This document shows, one piece after another, positions 7,465-17,500 of a stretch of 52,087 nucleotides of DNA. Under the pieces are notes generated by a model, which did no database searches, was not told the origin of the DNA, and was given only the letters and a program-made list of their open reading frames with translations. The DNA lies in NCBI GenBank assembly GCA_009693225.1, contig SHXP01000001.1, positions 1 through 52,087 of the forward strand. The letters run 5' to 3'. The stretch is from Limnohabitans sp. Its GTDB lineage: Bacteria > Pseudomonadota > Gammaproteobacteria > Burkholderiales > Burkholderiaceae_C. Numbering within the stretch: the first letter of the stretch is position 1; each line of letters opens with the position of its first letter. The position numbers and the translations under genes were made by a program.

Positions 7465-10400
7465 TCAGCGGACTTGCACGATGGCGTCAAACAATTGGCC
7501 AGAAATTTGCAGTGCCTTGGCAGCCGCCTGGTACGCCTGCTGAAAGCGAATCAAATCAGCCGCTTCATCATCCAGGTTCACCCCCGACACTTTGTCGCGG
7601 GCGCTTTTCGCTTGATCGTTCACCACGGTCAATGCTTGCTGTGTGATCTTGGCCTGTTGGGCTGCATTACCCACGTTATTCACCTGATCGATATAGCTCT
7701 CTGCCAAGGTTTTGTTGCCGATTACCTTTTTCTGCGACAAATCGGCCATGATCAGGATGTTTTCGTTGTTACCAATGCCGTCATGGTTGCCATCGACCGC
7801 AAACACATCGTCCACATCCGGGGCGCGTGAAAACTTGATGAACAAGCCTTGGTACTCAATGACCGGATCAAGCACGGTGTTGTCGTAATGGCGGTTGACC
7901 AATTCAGTACCAGTGGCGCCGTCGATGATCACATAGCGGTCTGGCTCGATGAATTTGATCTGCAGGTTTTGATCGCGCAATTTGTCTTTGGGATCAATCG
8001 GCTTTCCTTCAAAACTGGCCGCAATATTGGCTTTGCCTTGACCGGTGACAAACACCATCAAATCGTCGGGTACTTTGCCTTCCACATATGCGGCCGTTCT
8101 GAATCCCAACAGGCTCAAATCAAAAGGATTACCGGTTAAGCGGCGATCCGCAGGGCCGTACTCACCAAATGATAAGCGAATGTCAGACTTCTCAGAGTCA
8201 CCCAACCGACGCGTCAAGCGCACCATGCCGTGGAATAAATTGGAGCCTTCGCTCAGATTGAGGTTCAATGCATTGGCAGGTTTGCCAGCGTCGTCAAACG
8301 GGCCGAGCGCAATGGTCTCGCCCTCATGGCCAGGCAAGTTTTCCAAAATCAAGTCGCCGTTGTCTGCCAAGCGGGCATTGACACCGGTGGCTTCGCTTTT
8401 GGATTGAAGCGCTTGCACAAACGACAGCAAATCCTTGTACTGAGCTGGCACTTTGCCACCAGTGGGGAATTTACCAACCACTACACCGTTGACGGTTATT
8501 TCTTTGTGAAAGTCAAGCGATACTGCGGGAATGCGAATTTCGTTGAAGACTTCGGCGTATTTCAGGTCATTGGCTTTGACAGCATCGGTGGCCAAATGCT
8601 TGCTGACCACTGTGTCGTTGAAGCCGCGCACCAGCCCGGTCAATACAGTAGTTTTTCCATCTGCATTGGTGGTTTTTCCGCTGTAATAAATTTGTTCGTC
8701 ACCAATTTGAATCACACCGCCTGTGTCAGAAAACAAATCGGCGTTTTTCAATTCCAGCGAATCTGCACTGGACGGGATATCGTTGACCAAGGTTGACTGC
8801 TCAGACGAAAAAGACGGGTCTGAGTCAATACCTGCGTTTAACCAATCCACCACTTCTTGCGGTCCCAACACTTCATCTGCAGCCAATTTCAATTCATCCA
8901 ACGATTTGTCATTGAGTTTGATCGCGCCTTTTGGGATCACCACCAAATCGGTCGAAGATGACACGGGAATCACACGGCCGCTTCGTAGCGTTGCTGCAGT
9001 GGGTGTTGCTTTGTCGGGTTGCCCCAGTTTGTCAAACTGCTGCTCATACAGCACACTAGCTTTAGCACCATAAAACACATTGGCACCGCGATAGCCTTTT
9101 TCACCGGACTGGCTCAGGTACGCATCGCTGTAGGTGAGGGCTGGACTGAATCCATTGTCTGTGTTGAGCATCTGGAATTTTTCATCCTCGCTCAAAGGTA
9201 CGCCGATCAATTGACGGCCATCGCGTGTCATCACATGCAACTGCTGGCCGGGCTTGACATTGTCAAAATAAATCGTGGTGTTTTCCATGCCCGCAGCCAA
9301 TGTGGTCACAGGTGCAAACAAACGGCCGCCACCTACTTCCACTTTCAACGGATTGTTGGTGAACGGATTATTAGACAACATGGGGTTGCTGATACCCAGG
9401 GGCACGGTGCTGGCCAGAAAACTGACCCGCGCTCTCACATCACTGGCGTTATTCGGGTTTTCTGTGACCCGAAACAAACCACCTGTGGTGATGCGTAACG
9501 GGTCTTGTAACAACACGCGAATACCTTCTGCAGCGGTGGGTGCTTTTTCGTCAATATGCAGCAAATTCACACCAATTTGGCCGTACCCGTCAATTCCAGC
9601 ACGCTGAATCGTGTTGACTTCATTGACAAATGACTTGGCCAAAAAGTCCAAGCCCTTTTGCGCCGGCTCCAAAACCTGGCTGATGAATGTGTTAAGTCCG
9701 CCCATGGTACCGCCACTGGTGCCCGACAGCGGTTCGGTGTTGCCATAAGGGTCAAGCACCAGATCTATTTTGCTCAGTGAATTCGGGTCAAAGCCAATCG
9801 GGCGTGACTTTAGGCCATCGACCACCAAGCTTTGTTTCATGGTCGACCCCAAACTCACAGACACAATGCCGTTGGTCGTGAAGTTGGTTTTGATACGGGC
9901 TAATTCTGAAATATGTCGCAGCAGCAAATCGCGTCGGTCGAGCAATTCAGACGATTGCCCTTCCAGGGTTGGTGATTTGGTCAACTGCTGGTTGACCAAT
10001 GCCAATTGCTCGGTGAATGTATTTATTTGGTTAGCAGCGCTCTCTAATGCTTGCTTAGTTTCGATAGAAACCAGATTCATCTGGCCCGACAACTCTGCAA
10101 AACGTGAACCAACACCTTCAGATGAACGGATGAAACTAGTTCGCATCACGCTAGAAGCCGGGTCCACCGACAGGCTACGTGCCGCATCAAAAAATGTGTC
10201 GAGCGCTGAGCTCAAACCCACGCTCTTGTCACCCATGATGTCCATGACCCGTTGGGTGTAATTCACCAGCGGTTCCTGGGTCGCCAAATCGGTATTGCTG
10301 TTGCGCAAATTGGATTCTGCAAAGGTGTCAAACGCACGCTTGACCGCAGTAAACAGTACGCCAGTGCCCAAATACATATTGGCATGTTTGGACGGTGCGC

Positions 10401-10530
10401 TTTGTGTCAGAGTGGATTGCTGGCGTGAATATCCTTCGGTGCTGACGTTGGCAATGTTGTTACTCACTGTGCCCAAGGCACGTTGGTAAGCGGCGACCGC
10501 TGAACTGCTGATACCAAGCATGTCACTCAT
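7465..10530 (-). CDS. flgK: Hook-filament junction protein FlgK, oversized
   Basis: FlgK (HAP1) is the first junction protein on the hook. The 1021 aa product is nearly twice the usual 450-650 aa. The N-terminus (SDMLGISSSAVAAYQRALG, SNNIANVSTEGYSRQ) and C-terminus (SGVNLDDEAADLIRFQQAYQAAAK) are canonical. The core to about residue 320 also aligns by eye (SSELLDRRDLLL). The added sequence lies at about 330-890 and has no family I recognise; part of it (LLSFVQALQSKSEATGVNARL) recalls the beta modules of FlgE and FliD. AGGAG lies upstream of the ATG at 10530. The start overlaps the flgJ stop as ATGA, implying translational coupling. Confidence 0.94.
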   Translation of the reverse strand: MSDMLGISSSAVAAYQRALGTVSNNIANVSTEGYSRQQSTLTQSAPSKHANMYLGTGVLFTAVKRAFDTFAESNLRNSNTDLATQEPLVNYTQRVMDIMGDKSVGLSSALDTFFDAARSLSVDPASSVMRTSFIRSSEGVGSRFAELSGQMNLVSIETKQALESAANQINTFTEQLALVNQQLTKSPTLEGQSSELLDRRDLLLRHISELARIKTNFTTNGIVSVSLGSTMKQSLVVDGLKSRPIGFDPNSLSKIDLVLDPYGNTEPLSGTSGGTMGGLNTFISQVLEPAQKGLDFLAKSFVNEVNTIQRAGIDGYGQIGVNLLHIDEKAPTAAEGIRVLLQDPLRITTGGLFRVTENPNNASDVRARVSFLASTVPLGISNPMLSNNPFTNNPLKVEVGGGRLFAPVTTLAAGMENTTIYFDNVKPGQQLHVMTRDGRQLIGVPLSEDEKFQMLNTDNGFSPALTYSDAYLSQSGEKGYRGANVFYGAKASVLYEQQFDKLGQPDKATPTAATLRSGRVIPVSSSTDLVVIPKGAIKLNDKSLDELKLAADEVLGPQEVVDWLNAGIDSDPSFSSEQSTLVNDIPSSADSLELKNADLFSDTGGVIQIGDEQIYYSGKTTNADGKTTVLTGLVRGFNDTVVSKHLATDAVKANDLKYAEVFNEIRIPAVSLDFHKEITVNGVVVGKFPTGGKVPAQYKDLLSFVQALQSKSEATGVNARLADNGDLILENLPGHEGETIALGPFDDAGKPANALNLNLSEGSNLFHGMVRLTRRLGDSEKSDIRLSFGEYGPADRRLTGNPFDLSLLGFRTAAYVEGKVPDDLMVFVTGQGKANIAASFEGKPIDPKDKLRDQNLQIKFIEPDRYVIIDGATGTELVNRHYDNTVLDPVIEYQGLFIKFSRAPDVDDVFAVDGNHDGIGNNENILIMADLSQKKVIGNKTLAESYIDQVNNVGNAAQQAKITQQALTVVNDQAKSARDKVSGVNLDDEAADLIRFQQAYQAAAKALQISGQLFDAIVQVR

Positions 10531-11051
10531 GGTTCGCTCCTAACCGGTGTCAGCGGCATGGGCTGGTTCAGGCGCAACGTCTTGAGGGTTTGACGCTCCA
10601 GCGGCATGGCGGCCTGCACAGGTTGCTGCAAGCTCATGGGCAGCACTGGCTTGTATAAGGGCATGGCAGGGGCAACCAGTGAATTGAGGGACTGGCGCTG
10701 AGCCAGCAAATCGGCAGTGCTCGGGCTGGTCTGGGTCTGGCTTAATTGCCTGACCACCACGTCGGCAAAGCCCAGCGCATTGCGCTTGGCCATGGACATG
10801 GACAACTCCTTGTCGTACATGCCTTCAAAAGTTTCCATGGCATGAGACTTGAACATGTCGGTCTTCAGCACATTCGATGCATCCCGCATGGACTTGAGCA
10901 TCATTTGGATGAACAGGCCTTCGAACTGCTCGGCAGTCTCGCGCAACGCGCCCTTTTCATTGCGCTGGGCCTTGCCGCGCAATTCACCCAGGGCCCCGAA
11001 GTCCAAATATGACTTGACGGCGGGGGTGGAGGGGTTGGTGATGTTTGCCAT
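10527..11051 (-). CDS. flgJ: Rod-cap protein FlgJ without muramidase domain
   Basis: FlgJ caps the growing rod in the periplasm; in many proteobacteria its C-terminal half is a peptidoglycan hydrolase. This 174 aa product has only the N-terminal rod-binding domain (about residues 30-105: AEQFEGLFIQMMLKSMRDAS, AMETFEGMYDKELS, GFADVVVRQL) followed by a low-complexity Pro/Gln/Leu tail. The glucosaminidase domain, usually bringing FlgJ to about 300 aa, is absent and not merely frameshifted, because flgK begins at once. The LysM-SLT enzyme at 20513-21685 is a candidate replacement. No clear ribosome site is visible; translation may be coupled to flgI, which ends 10 nt before. Confidence 0.93.
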   Translation of the reverse strand: MANITNPSTPAVKSYLDFGALGELRGKAQRNEKGALRETAEQFEGLFIQMMLKSMRDASNVLKTDMFKSHAMETFEGMYDKELSMSMAKRNALGFADVVVRQLSQTQTSPSTADLLAQRQSLNSLVAPAMPLYKPVLPMSLQQPVQAAMPLERQTLKTLRLNQPMPLTPVRSEP

Positions 11052-11061
11052 GGGACGGGGA

Positions 11062-12195
11062 TCAGATGATGATGAGTTCTGCGCGCAGACTGCCGGAGCT
11101 TTTCAAGGCCTCCAAAATTGCAATCAGCGAAGAAGGTGTGGCACCGATCTGGTTGACCGCATCGACGATTTCACGCAAGTCCACGCCGGGCTTGAACAGG
11201 AACATCGGGTTTTTTGGTTCGGTGACAGCCACATCTGCGTTTTGCACCGGTGTGGTCTGACCCTGGCCGAAAACATTGGGTTGCGACACGTCATTGGTTG
11301 CGGTAATGGAGACGGAAATGGTGCCGTGCGACACAGCGGCTGCGGTGACTCGCACCGCGCGGTTGATGACCACGGTACCGGTGCGGGCGTTGATGATGAC
11401 GCGCGCATTCGGCTCGCCGGGCGTGACCTCGACGTTTTCGAGCATGCCCATGAAAGCTACGCGCTGATTCAAGTCCTGGGGGGCTCGTACCGATATCGAT
11501 GTGCCATCGATCGCTTGCGCCACATCGCCGCCAAATTTTGAATTGATCGCTGCGACCATTGCGCTGCTGGTGGAGAAATCGTTATCACGCAGATTAAGCA
11601 TCAAATGCTCGGCCTTCTCGAACGGGGTATCGACCATGCGCTCGACAATCGCGCCGCCGGGAATGCGCGCCGCTGTCGGTACACCGATGGCCACTTTGGA
11701 GCCAGCAGCACCTGCGTCAATGCCGGTGGCCGTCAATGCGCCTTGCGCCAAAGCGTAAATCTCACCGTCCACACCGCGCATCGCAGTCATGATCAGGTTG
11801 CCGCCACGCAGATTGGTGGCTTTGCCGATGGCGGAAATGTTCACGTCTATGCGTTGCCCGGGTTTGGCAAAACCCGGCAGATCAGCCGTCACCATGACTG
11901 CTGCTGCATTCTTGATGTCGATGCGGCTGGCCGAGGTCACCTGTTCAAAATCGGACATGGGGCCGTCAATGCGCACACCCATTTGCGAGAGCATGGCTTT
12001 CATGCTTTGCGTGGTGAACGGTACCGAAGCATCGTCGCCGGTACCTTGCAGACCGACCACCAGACCGAAACCGATCAGCTGGTTGGAGCGTTGCGCGGCG
12101 ACGGTGGCCAGGTCCTTGACCCGGTCAGCCGACACCGGCAAACAAATGGCGCAACTGAGTAACAGTGCGACGGATTTTTTCCAGGGGTTTTTCAT
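11062..12195 (-). CDS. flgI: Flagellar P-ring protein FlgI
   Basis: FlgI assembles into the periplasmic P ring around the rod. The 377 aa product has normal length. A Sec signal peptide is visible (residues 1-23, ending CLPVSA), followed by the mature start DRVKDLATVAAQRSNQLIG and conserved segments GLVVGLQGTGDD and KNAAAVMVTADLPGF. The C-terminus LRAELIII is typical. It lies 20 nt after flgH. No good ribosome site is seen before the ATG at 12195. Confidence 0.97.
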   Translation of the reverse strand: MKNPWKKSVALLLSCAICLPVSADRVKDLATVAAQRSNQLIGFGLVVGLQGTGDDASVPFTTQSMKAMLSQMGVRIDGPMSDFEQVTSASRIDIKNAAAVMVTADLPGFAKPGQRIDVNISAIGKATNLRGGNLIMTAMRGVDGEIYALAQGALTATGIDAGAAGSKVAIGVPTAARIPGGAIVERMVDTPFEKAEHLMLNLRDNDFSTSSAMVAAINSKFGGDVAQAIDGTSISVRAPQDLNQRVAFMGMLENVEVTPGEPNARVIINARTGTVVINRAVRVTAAAVSHGTISVSITATNDVSQPNVFGQGQTTPVQNADVAVTEPKNPMFLFKPGVDLREIVDAVNQIGATPSSLIAILEALKSSGSLRAELIII

Positions 12196-12215
12196 TTTTT
12201 CAATCTGTGTAGGGT

Positions 12216-12896
12216 TTAGAAAGGCCAGAATTTCATCAGGCCGGTGGTGCCCCAGCCGGGTTTACTGGCCAGCGCCAGGTCGCCAGTGCCGCGGTAGGAA
12301 ATCTGGGCATTGGCCAGACGCAGCGAGTTGACGGTACCGTTGGGACCGACGTCCTGCGGACGGATCACGCCCGATACCTGTATCACTTCGGTGCCTTCAG
12401 ACAAGCCGAGTTTCTTTTCGCCGCGCACCACCAGGTTGCCGTTGGCCAGGATCTCGATCACGGTGACAGTGATGGAGCCGGTCAGACTGGCCTGCTGGTC
12501 AGCCTTTCCCTTGCCGGTGCTGCTGGTTTTGGCGGCATTCAAATTGATGCCGCTGAGTTCAGGTTTCATCTTTCCCACAATGGTGCTGGCACCGGTCGGA
12601 ATTGCGGTATTGCTCGCGTCGCGGCTGATGTCGGTGCCCTGACTGCGTTTCGCCTGTGTCTCTTCATTAAGAATCACGGTGATCAGGTCACCGATCTGGT
12701 AGTTGCGGCCGCGGCCGAACCAGGCATCGCTTTGGCGGTTGCCGTAAATGCCGCCGGTAGCCGGTTTCCCTTGATCCTGCACCAGCGGATACACGGGCGC
12801 AAAGTCGGGTGACGACGTGAGCGCCGGCAACATGGGATCTGGATGGGTGCAGGCCTGCAATAGGACCAGGGAAAGCAGTGCGTAGATATGTTTCAT
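12216..12896 (-). CDS. flgH: Flagellar L-ring lipoprotein FlgH
   Basis: FlgH forms the outer-membrane L ring. The 226 aa product carries a lipoprotein signal peptide, MKHIYALLSLVLLQAC, with lipidated Cys16. It then shows GGIYGNRQSDAWFGRGRNYQIGD, ITVILNEETQAKRSQGT and the C-terminal VVRGEKKLGLSEG and IRPQDVG segments of the family. I use the ATG at 12896 because it places the lipobox correctly. A GTG at 12920 overlapping the flgG stop would add eight residues before the signal and is less likely. It sits between flgG and flgI in the rod operon. Confidence 0.96.
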   Translation of the reverse strand: MKHIYALLSLVLLQACTHPDPMLPALTSSPDFAPVYPLVQDQGKPATGGIYGNRQSDAWFGRGRNYQIGDLITVILNEETQAKRSQGTDISRDASNTAIPTGASTIVGKMKPELSGINLNAAKTSSTGKGKADQQASLTGSITVTVIEILANGNLVVRGEKKLGLSEGTEVIQVSGVIRPQDVGPNGTVNSLRLANAQISYRGTGDLALASKPGWGTTGLMKFWPF

Positions 12897-12916
12897 GGTG
12901 TTGTTTATCCGCCTGA

Positions 12917-13702
12917 TCACAGGTTCTGGTTGAGGTACTTCAACATGCCGTCGACCGCTTCGATCGATTTGGAGTTGATTTCATAGGCGCGCTGGGTTTC
13001 GATCATGTTGACCATTTCCTCCACCACGTTGACGTTGGAGGCTTCCAGAGAACCCTGGTTCAGCACACCGGCGCCGACGGTACCGGGTTGCAGCAGCTGC
13101 ACCGGACCGCTAGCGGCAGTAGCGACCAAGAGATTGTTACCCATAGGCTTTAAGCCGCTTGGGTTGATAAAAGTAGCAATCTGAACCTGGCCCAGTACCT
13201 GCTGACCCTGGCCGCCGACGAGTTCGACCGACACAGTGCCGTCGCGGCCAATCGTCAATGAAGACGCGTTAGCGGGAATGGTGACATTGGGCTCAAGAAA
13301 AAAGCCGGCCGAAGTAACCAACTGTCCGGTACCCGTCAGTTTGAAGGCGCCGTCACGCGTGTAGGCGATCGTGCCATCCTGTTGTTGAATTTGAAAAAAT
13401 CCGCTTCCCATGATGGCAACATCCAGCGGATTCTGGCTGTTGATCAAGTTGCCTTGCAGATGCAACTTCTCTGTAGCCACCACTTTGGTCCCTGTTCCCA
13501 GCATCAAACCTGTGGGCGATTGCGTATTGGCCGTGGTCTGACCGCCGGCCTGGCGGATATTCTGGTAGAGCAAATCTTCGAACACGGCGCGATCGCGCTT
13601 GAAGCCGGTGGTCGATACGTTGGCCAAGTTATTGGATATGACATTCATACGCGTTTGCTGCGCGTCCAAGCCGGTCTTGGAAACCCATAAAGCTGCATCC
13701 AT
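12917..13702 (-). CDS. flgG: Distal rod protein FlgG
   Basis: FlgG builds the distal rod. The 261 aa product matches family length. N-terminal MDAALWVSKTGLDAQQTRM with SNNLANVSTTGFKRDRAVF is the rod/hook signature. The C-terminus SLEASNVNVVEEMVNMIETQRAYEINSK is typical of FlgG. AGAGG lies 7 nt before the ATG at 13702. Its stop overlaps an alternative GTG start of flgH. Confidence 0.97.
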   Translation of the reverse strand: MDAALWVSKTGLDAQQTRMNVISNNLANVSTTGFKRDRAVFEDLLYQNIRQAGGQTTANTQSPTGLMLGTGTKVVATEKLHLQGNLINSQNPLDVAIMGSGFFQIQQQDGTIAYTRDGAFKLTGTGQLVTSAGFFLEPNVTIPANASSLTIGRDGTVSVELVGGQGQQVLGQVQIATFINPSGLKPMGNNLLVATAASGPVQLLQPGTVGAGVLNQGSLEASNVNVVEEMVNMIETQRAYEINSKSIEAVDGMLKYLNQNL

Positions 13703-13752
13703 CGTCTAACCTCTGTTCTTCAAAAAGTCATTACTTCATTGCCGCGCCTGCA

Positions 13753-14520
13753 TCAGCCATTCAACTTCATCATGCTGGCCCCGGCCTGATCGTTGTCAGT
13801 GCTGGACTTGATGATGCGAACCTGTTGTTCAAACATGCGGGACTGCTCAATCAGTTTCACCATGGCTTCCTGCGGATTGACATTGCTGCCCTCCAAAGCC
13901 TGTGACATTACTGACACCTTTACAGGACCTGATGCAAAATCCGAGCCAGATGGCTTGTTGTGCGCCTTGAACAAACCGTCCTCGCGCCGGGTCAGCGGGG
14001 TTTCGCTGGCGTCGCGCAGCATCAAGTTACCGATCAGCTCGGCGTTTTGCACGCCCGGCTGTGCCGGATTGGTGACATACACGCCGCCGTCGTCGGCGAT
14101 GGATACTTTCAGGTTGGGCGGGATGGTGATCGGTGTGTTGCCGTCGCCCATGACAGGGTGGCCGTTGCCGGTTTGCAGCACGCCGGTGATCGATAACTGC
14201 AAATCGCCGCGCCGCGTGAACGCGGTTTCGCCGTTGGGCGCCTGTACACCGAGCACGGTGTAATCGTTCATATGAATGTCCAGATCACGCCCGGTGGCAA
14301 TCAGCGGACCGGACTTTAACTGAATAAAGTCCATGTGCGCGGCCTGCGGCTGGTAACTGGAATCAAAACCTTCACCGCCGGCCTTGAAAGCCTTCATAGA
14401 CACCTCGAACGAGCGTTTAAATCCGGTGGTGGTCATGTTGGACATTTCATTGGCCAGCACCTGACGCGCCAGACGCATTTCAGTGATTGCCGCAGAAGAG
14501 TTAAAGGCCAGACGTTCCAT
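13753..14520 (-). CDS. flgF: Proximal rod protein FlgF
   Basis: FlgF is a proximal rod subunit. It is 255 aa, with MERLAFNSSAAITEMRLARQ and NEMSNMTTTGFKRSFEVSM at the N-terminus, a central DLDIHMNDYTVLGVQ strand region, and the C-terminal ALEGSNVNPQEAMVKLIEQSRMFE. The N-terminus diverges from the usual SNN-AN motif (here ANEMSNM), which is common for FlgF. It lies 22 nt after flgE and about 50 nt before flgG. Confidence 0.95.
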   Translation of the reverse strand: MERLAFNSSAAITEMRLARQVLANEMSNMTTTGFKRSFEVSMKAFKAGGEGFDSSYQPQAAHMDFIQLKSGPLIATGRDLDIHMNDYTVLGVQAPNGETAFTRRGDLQLSITGVLQTGNGHPVMGDGNTPITIPPNLKVSIADDGGVYVTNPAQPGVQNAELIGNLMLRDASETPLTRREDGLFKAHNKPSGSDFASGPVKVSVMSQALEGSNVNPQEAMVKLIEQSRMFEQQVRIIKSSTDNDQAGASMMKLNG

Positions 14521-14542
14521 GTCGATTCTCTAAGGAGGGGCT

Positions 14543-17500
14543 TTAAGCGCGGATTTGAATAATTGATTGGGTCAGCGTGGTGCTGGTCTCAATCGCCTTG
14601 GCGTTGGCCTGGAAGTTACGCTGCTCGGTGATCAAGTCCACCAGTTCCTGCGTCAAGTCCACGTTCGCTCGTTCGGTCGCACCGGAGCGCACCGTCCCAA
14701 AACCGGCAGAACCGGCTTCTCCGTACTTGGCAGACCCAGAAGAAGCGGATTTGTAATAACTGGTGTCGCCAATCTGGCGTAGACCGGTCGGGTTGGAGAA
14801 ATTCACCAACACCACCTTGCCCAGTGATCTCTGCGCACCGTTTGAATAAGAGGCGTTGACCAGACCATCGTCACCGATGGACAAGCCCACCAAGTCACCT
14901 TCAGGTGCACCGTCTTGCGACTGTGACAACACCGCGTAAGGCGATGAAAACTGGGTGGATTTCGAATAGTTGATATTGATCGTCAATGCGCCCTTACCGT
15001 CTGGCAAGAACACGGTGTCAAGTTGTGAACCTTGCTTGGGTGACACCAGGTTACCGGATGTGTCAAAGGTCAGTTCGCCTTTTTCCAAAAAGATCGGCGA
15101 CCATTCGGGCAAATTTTTGAAACCATCAGGGCTAAAGGTTTCCTTGCCGAACTCGTCGATGTACATAGCCACTTCAACGCCATTGACCGTTTGGGTGTAT
15201 TGCGTGGGTTTGATCCAGGTGGAGGTGTTGCCGCGGCCGCCTTCGACGTTGGCCAAGCCCCACTGGCTGTCACCGGAGACCTTGATAAACGAGTTGGTGG
15301 AGGCAGTACCGGTGATGAACTTCAAACTGTTGGTAGCTTTGTCGTAGTCGACTTTGACACCAGACACCATGGAGCCTGTCAATCCATGTTGATCAGAAGG
15401 TCCAGCCAGTCGGTTGATGGCGTTTTGCAAAGCCTGCACGAATGAATCGATGGTGTAGGTTTCTTTGGGCTCCAAATACACCGTGCCTTTGACGTCATCG
15501 ACCGACACCACAAATTTGTTGTTAGTCAAGTTTACGCTGAAGTTGTTGTTGGCGTTGATGCCCAAAGGTGAACCCAGCATGACCGCAGGCTTTGAGGCAA
15601 TACCACGAACCGCCAAAATAGAAGGCTTGACTTCATAGTTTCCATCGGCAGCAATTCCCAGACGCTCTGAAGAGAATGTATTGGGGTTGTTGATCTTGAT
15701 ACTGGAGTAATCACCTGTCGTACCAGATTTGAAAATGAACTTTTCATTCACCGTGTCGTATTCAACCTTCATGCCATAGCGCTGAAGTTTCAAAGGACGG
15801 ATGTAGTTGTTGGTGATCGAAGGCGAACCAGAGATGCTCAACATGTCGCTGCCGACTTCTTGCGTCAATGGCGTGGTGATGCCCATTTGGTTGTTCAAAC
15901 CGGACAAGGTGATGCTGTTGCCCAACACCGGTTCGAAGTTGAATTTTTGCGTGACAGGGTCATAACTCGCCGTGACCATGTTGTCTGTGGGTAAAGCAGT
16001 GATCGCAAAATTCTTGGCGCCTACTGACACGGTAGAGGCTGTTGCGGAAGCGGCATTCAGTGAAAAGCCTGTGATATTTGTGACGCCACTGGAATCTGTG
16101 ATTTTCAAATCTTTGCCATTAGTCACACTCACAATGATCTTACCAACTCGGTCTGTGTCGTACACATCCGGGTCTTCAGCATTCAAAGCTGCGCGGATTT
16201 TTTCTTGTAAACGGATAGCCAGGTCGTTAATTGGCGTACTCGACAAGGTCAGGTCTTCCAGGGCCACATTGGTCAATGTGGTGCCATCCTCTAGGCTGAA
16301 GTCAAACGTATTGAACTCTGCGCCTGTTGGCGTGGTACCCATTGGGAAACTGACGTTAGAAAGGGTGAAAGAGCTGGGAGTAATCACATTGCCATCGGTG
16401 TCAGTCACCACCTCCACAATAACCGAGCTGCCGCCTTTGGACAAGGTGGGGTAATTGATGGTGTCGGCAGTCAGTGACAGTTCACTCATGAAATTACCAC
16501 TTGAATCTGTCACGATGAATGCATTGGTGCTGGCGTCCCATGCGATAGAAGTGTTGGCTCCTTTGGCTGTTGCACGCAGTAATGTTTGGATATCCGCCGC
16601 GATCAACTCCATGTGATCCGCGTTGGTCGGGTCAAACGTGGCATAGCTGGGAATTGGAGTCACACCGGTCAAACTGGGAAACGAAGCTGAGCTCAATGCA
16701 ATGGTGCTGGTCAAAGAACCTAGAGCATCAGTGGTGGTGAATTTCACGCTGGAGAAATGGCTCAGTAAACTTTCCGCGTCCACAGGCTCCGCACCAAAAT
16801 CAACGCCTGACAAAGTGATGTTGGATTCACCACTGGCCCCCGCTGGAGCTGTAGGGAAAGGGGTTGTGCCTGTATTTCTGGGCGTCAACGCAAACGATTG
16901 AATTTTATGACCACCAATGTCACTGATAATCAGTTTGGCAGTCACGTCCGGGTCTTCAAAGATGGTGACTTGTGAGGCTTCAAAAGTGCTCCATCCCAGT
17001 TCAATCAACTTGGCCTGGGTTTTGTCTTGTAATTCTTGCGCCAGCACATCCATGTCACTTGGATCGGTGTCCCCCAAGTCCAAGGTCACCGTCTGGCTGC
17101 CTGCGCTATTGCTGATTTGCAACGTCATGGAGTCGTAATCTCCAATTTCCACCGCATTAACACCTGTCAAAAACTTCTTATTGACAATGTTATTTTGTGC
17201 ACCCGAACTGATGCTGCTCAGAGAAAAATCGGAAATGGTGCCGCCATTGGCATCATTGACGCGAACTTCGTTACCGTTTTGCACATTCACCGTGACCTTA
17301 CTGGCGGCTTCAGCGGTAAAGCCCAGGCGCTGCTGTAAATCGAGTTGCATACGGGTTTGAATTTTGGATGCCAAATCCTCCATAGGCTTGGTGCTCAGCG
17401 TGGTGCCCAGATCAATTCGGTTAGAGATCACAATACCGTCAATGGTCATGGTGTAGCCCCTGAATTCACCAGGTTTGGGTGTGTCACTAAAACTCACGTT

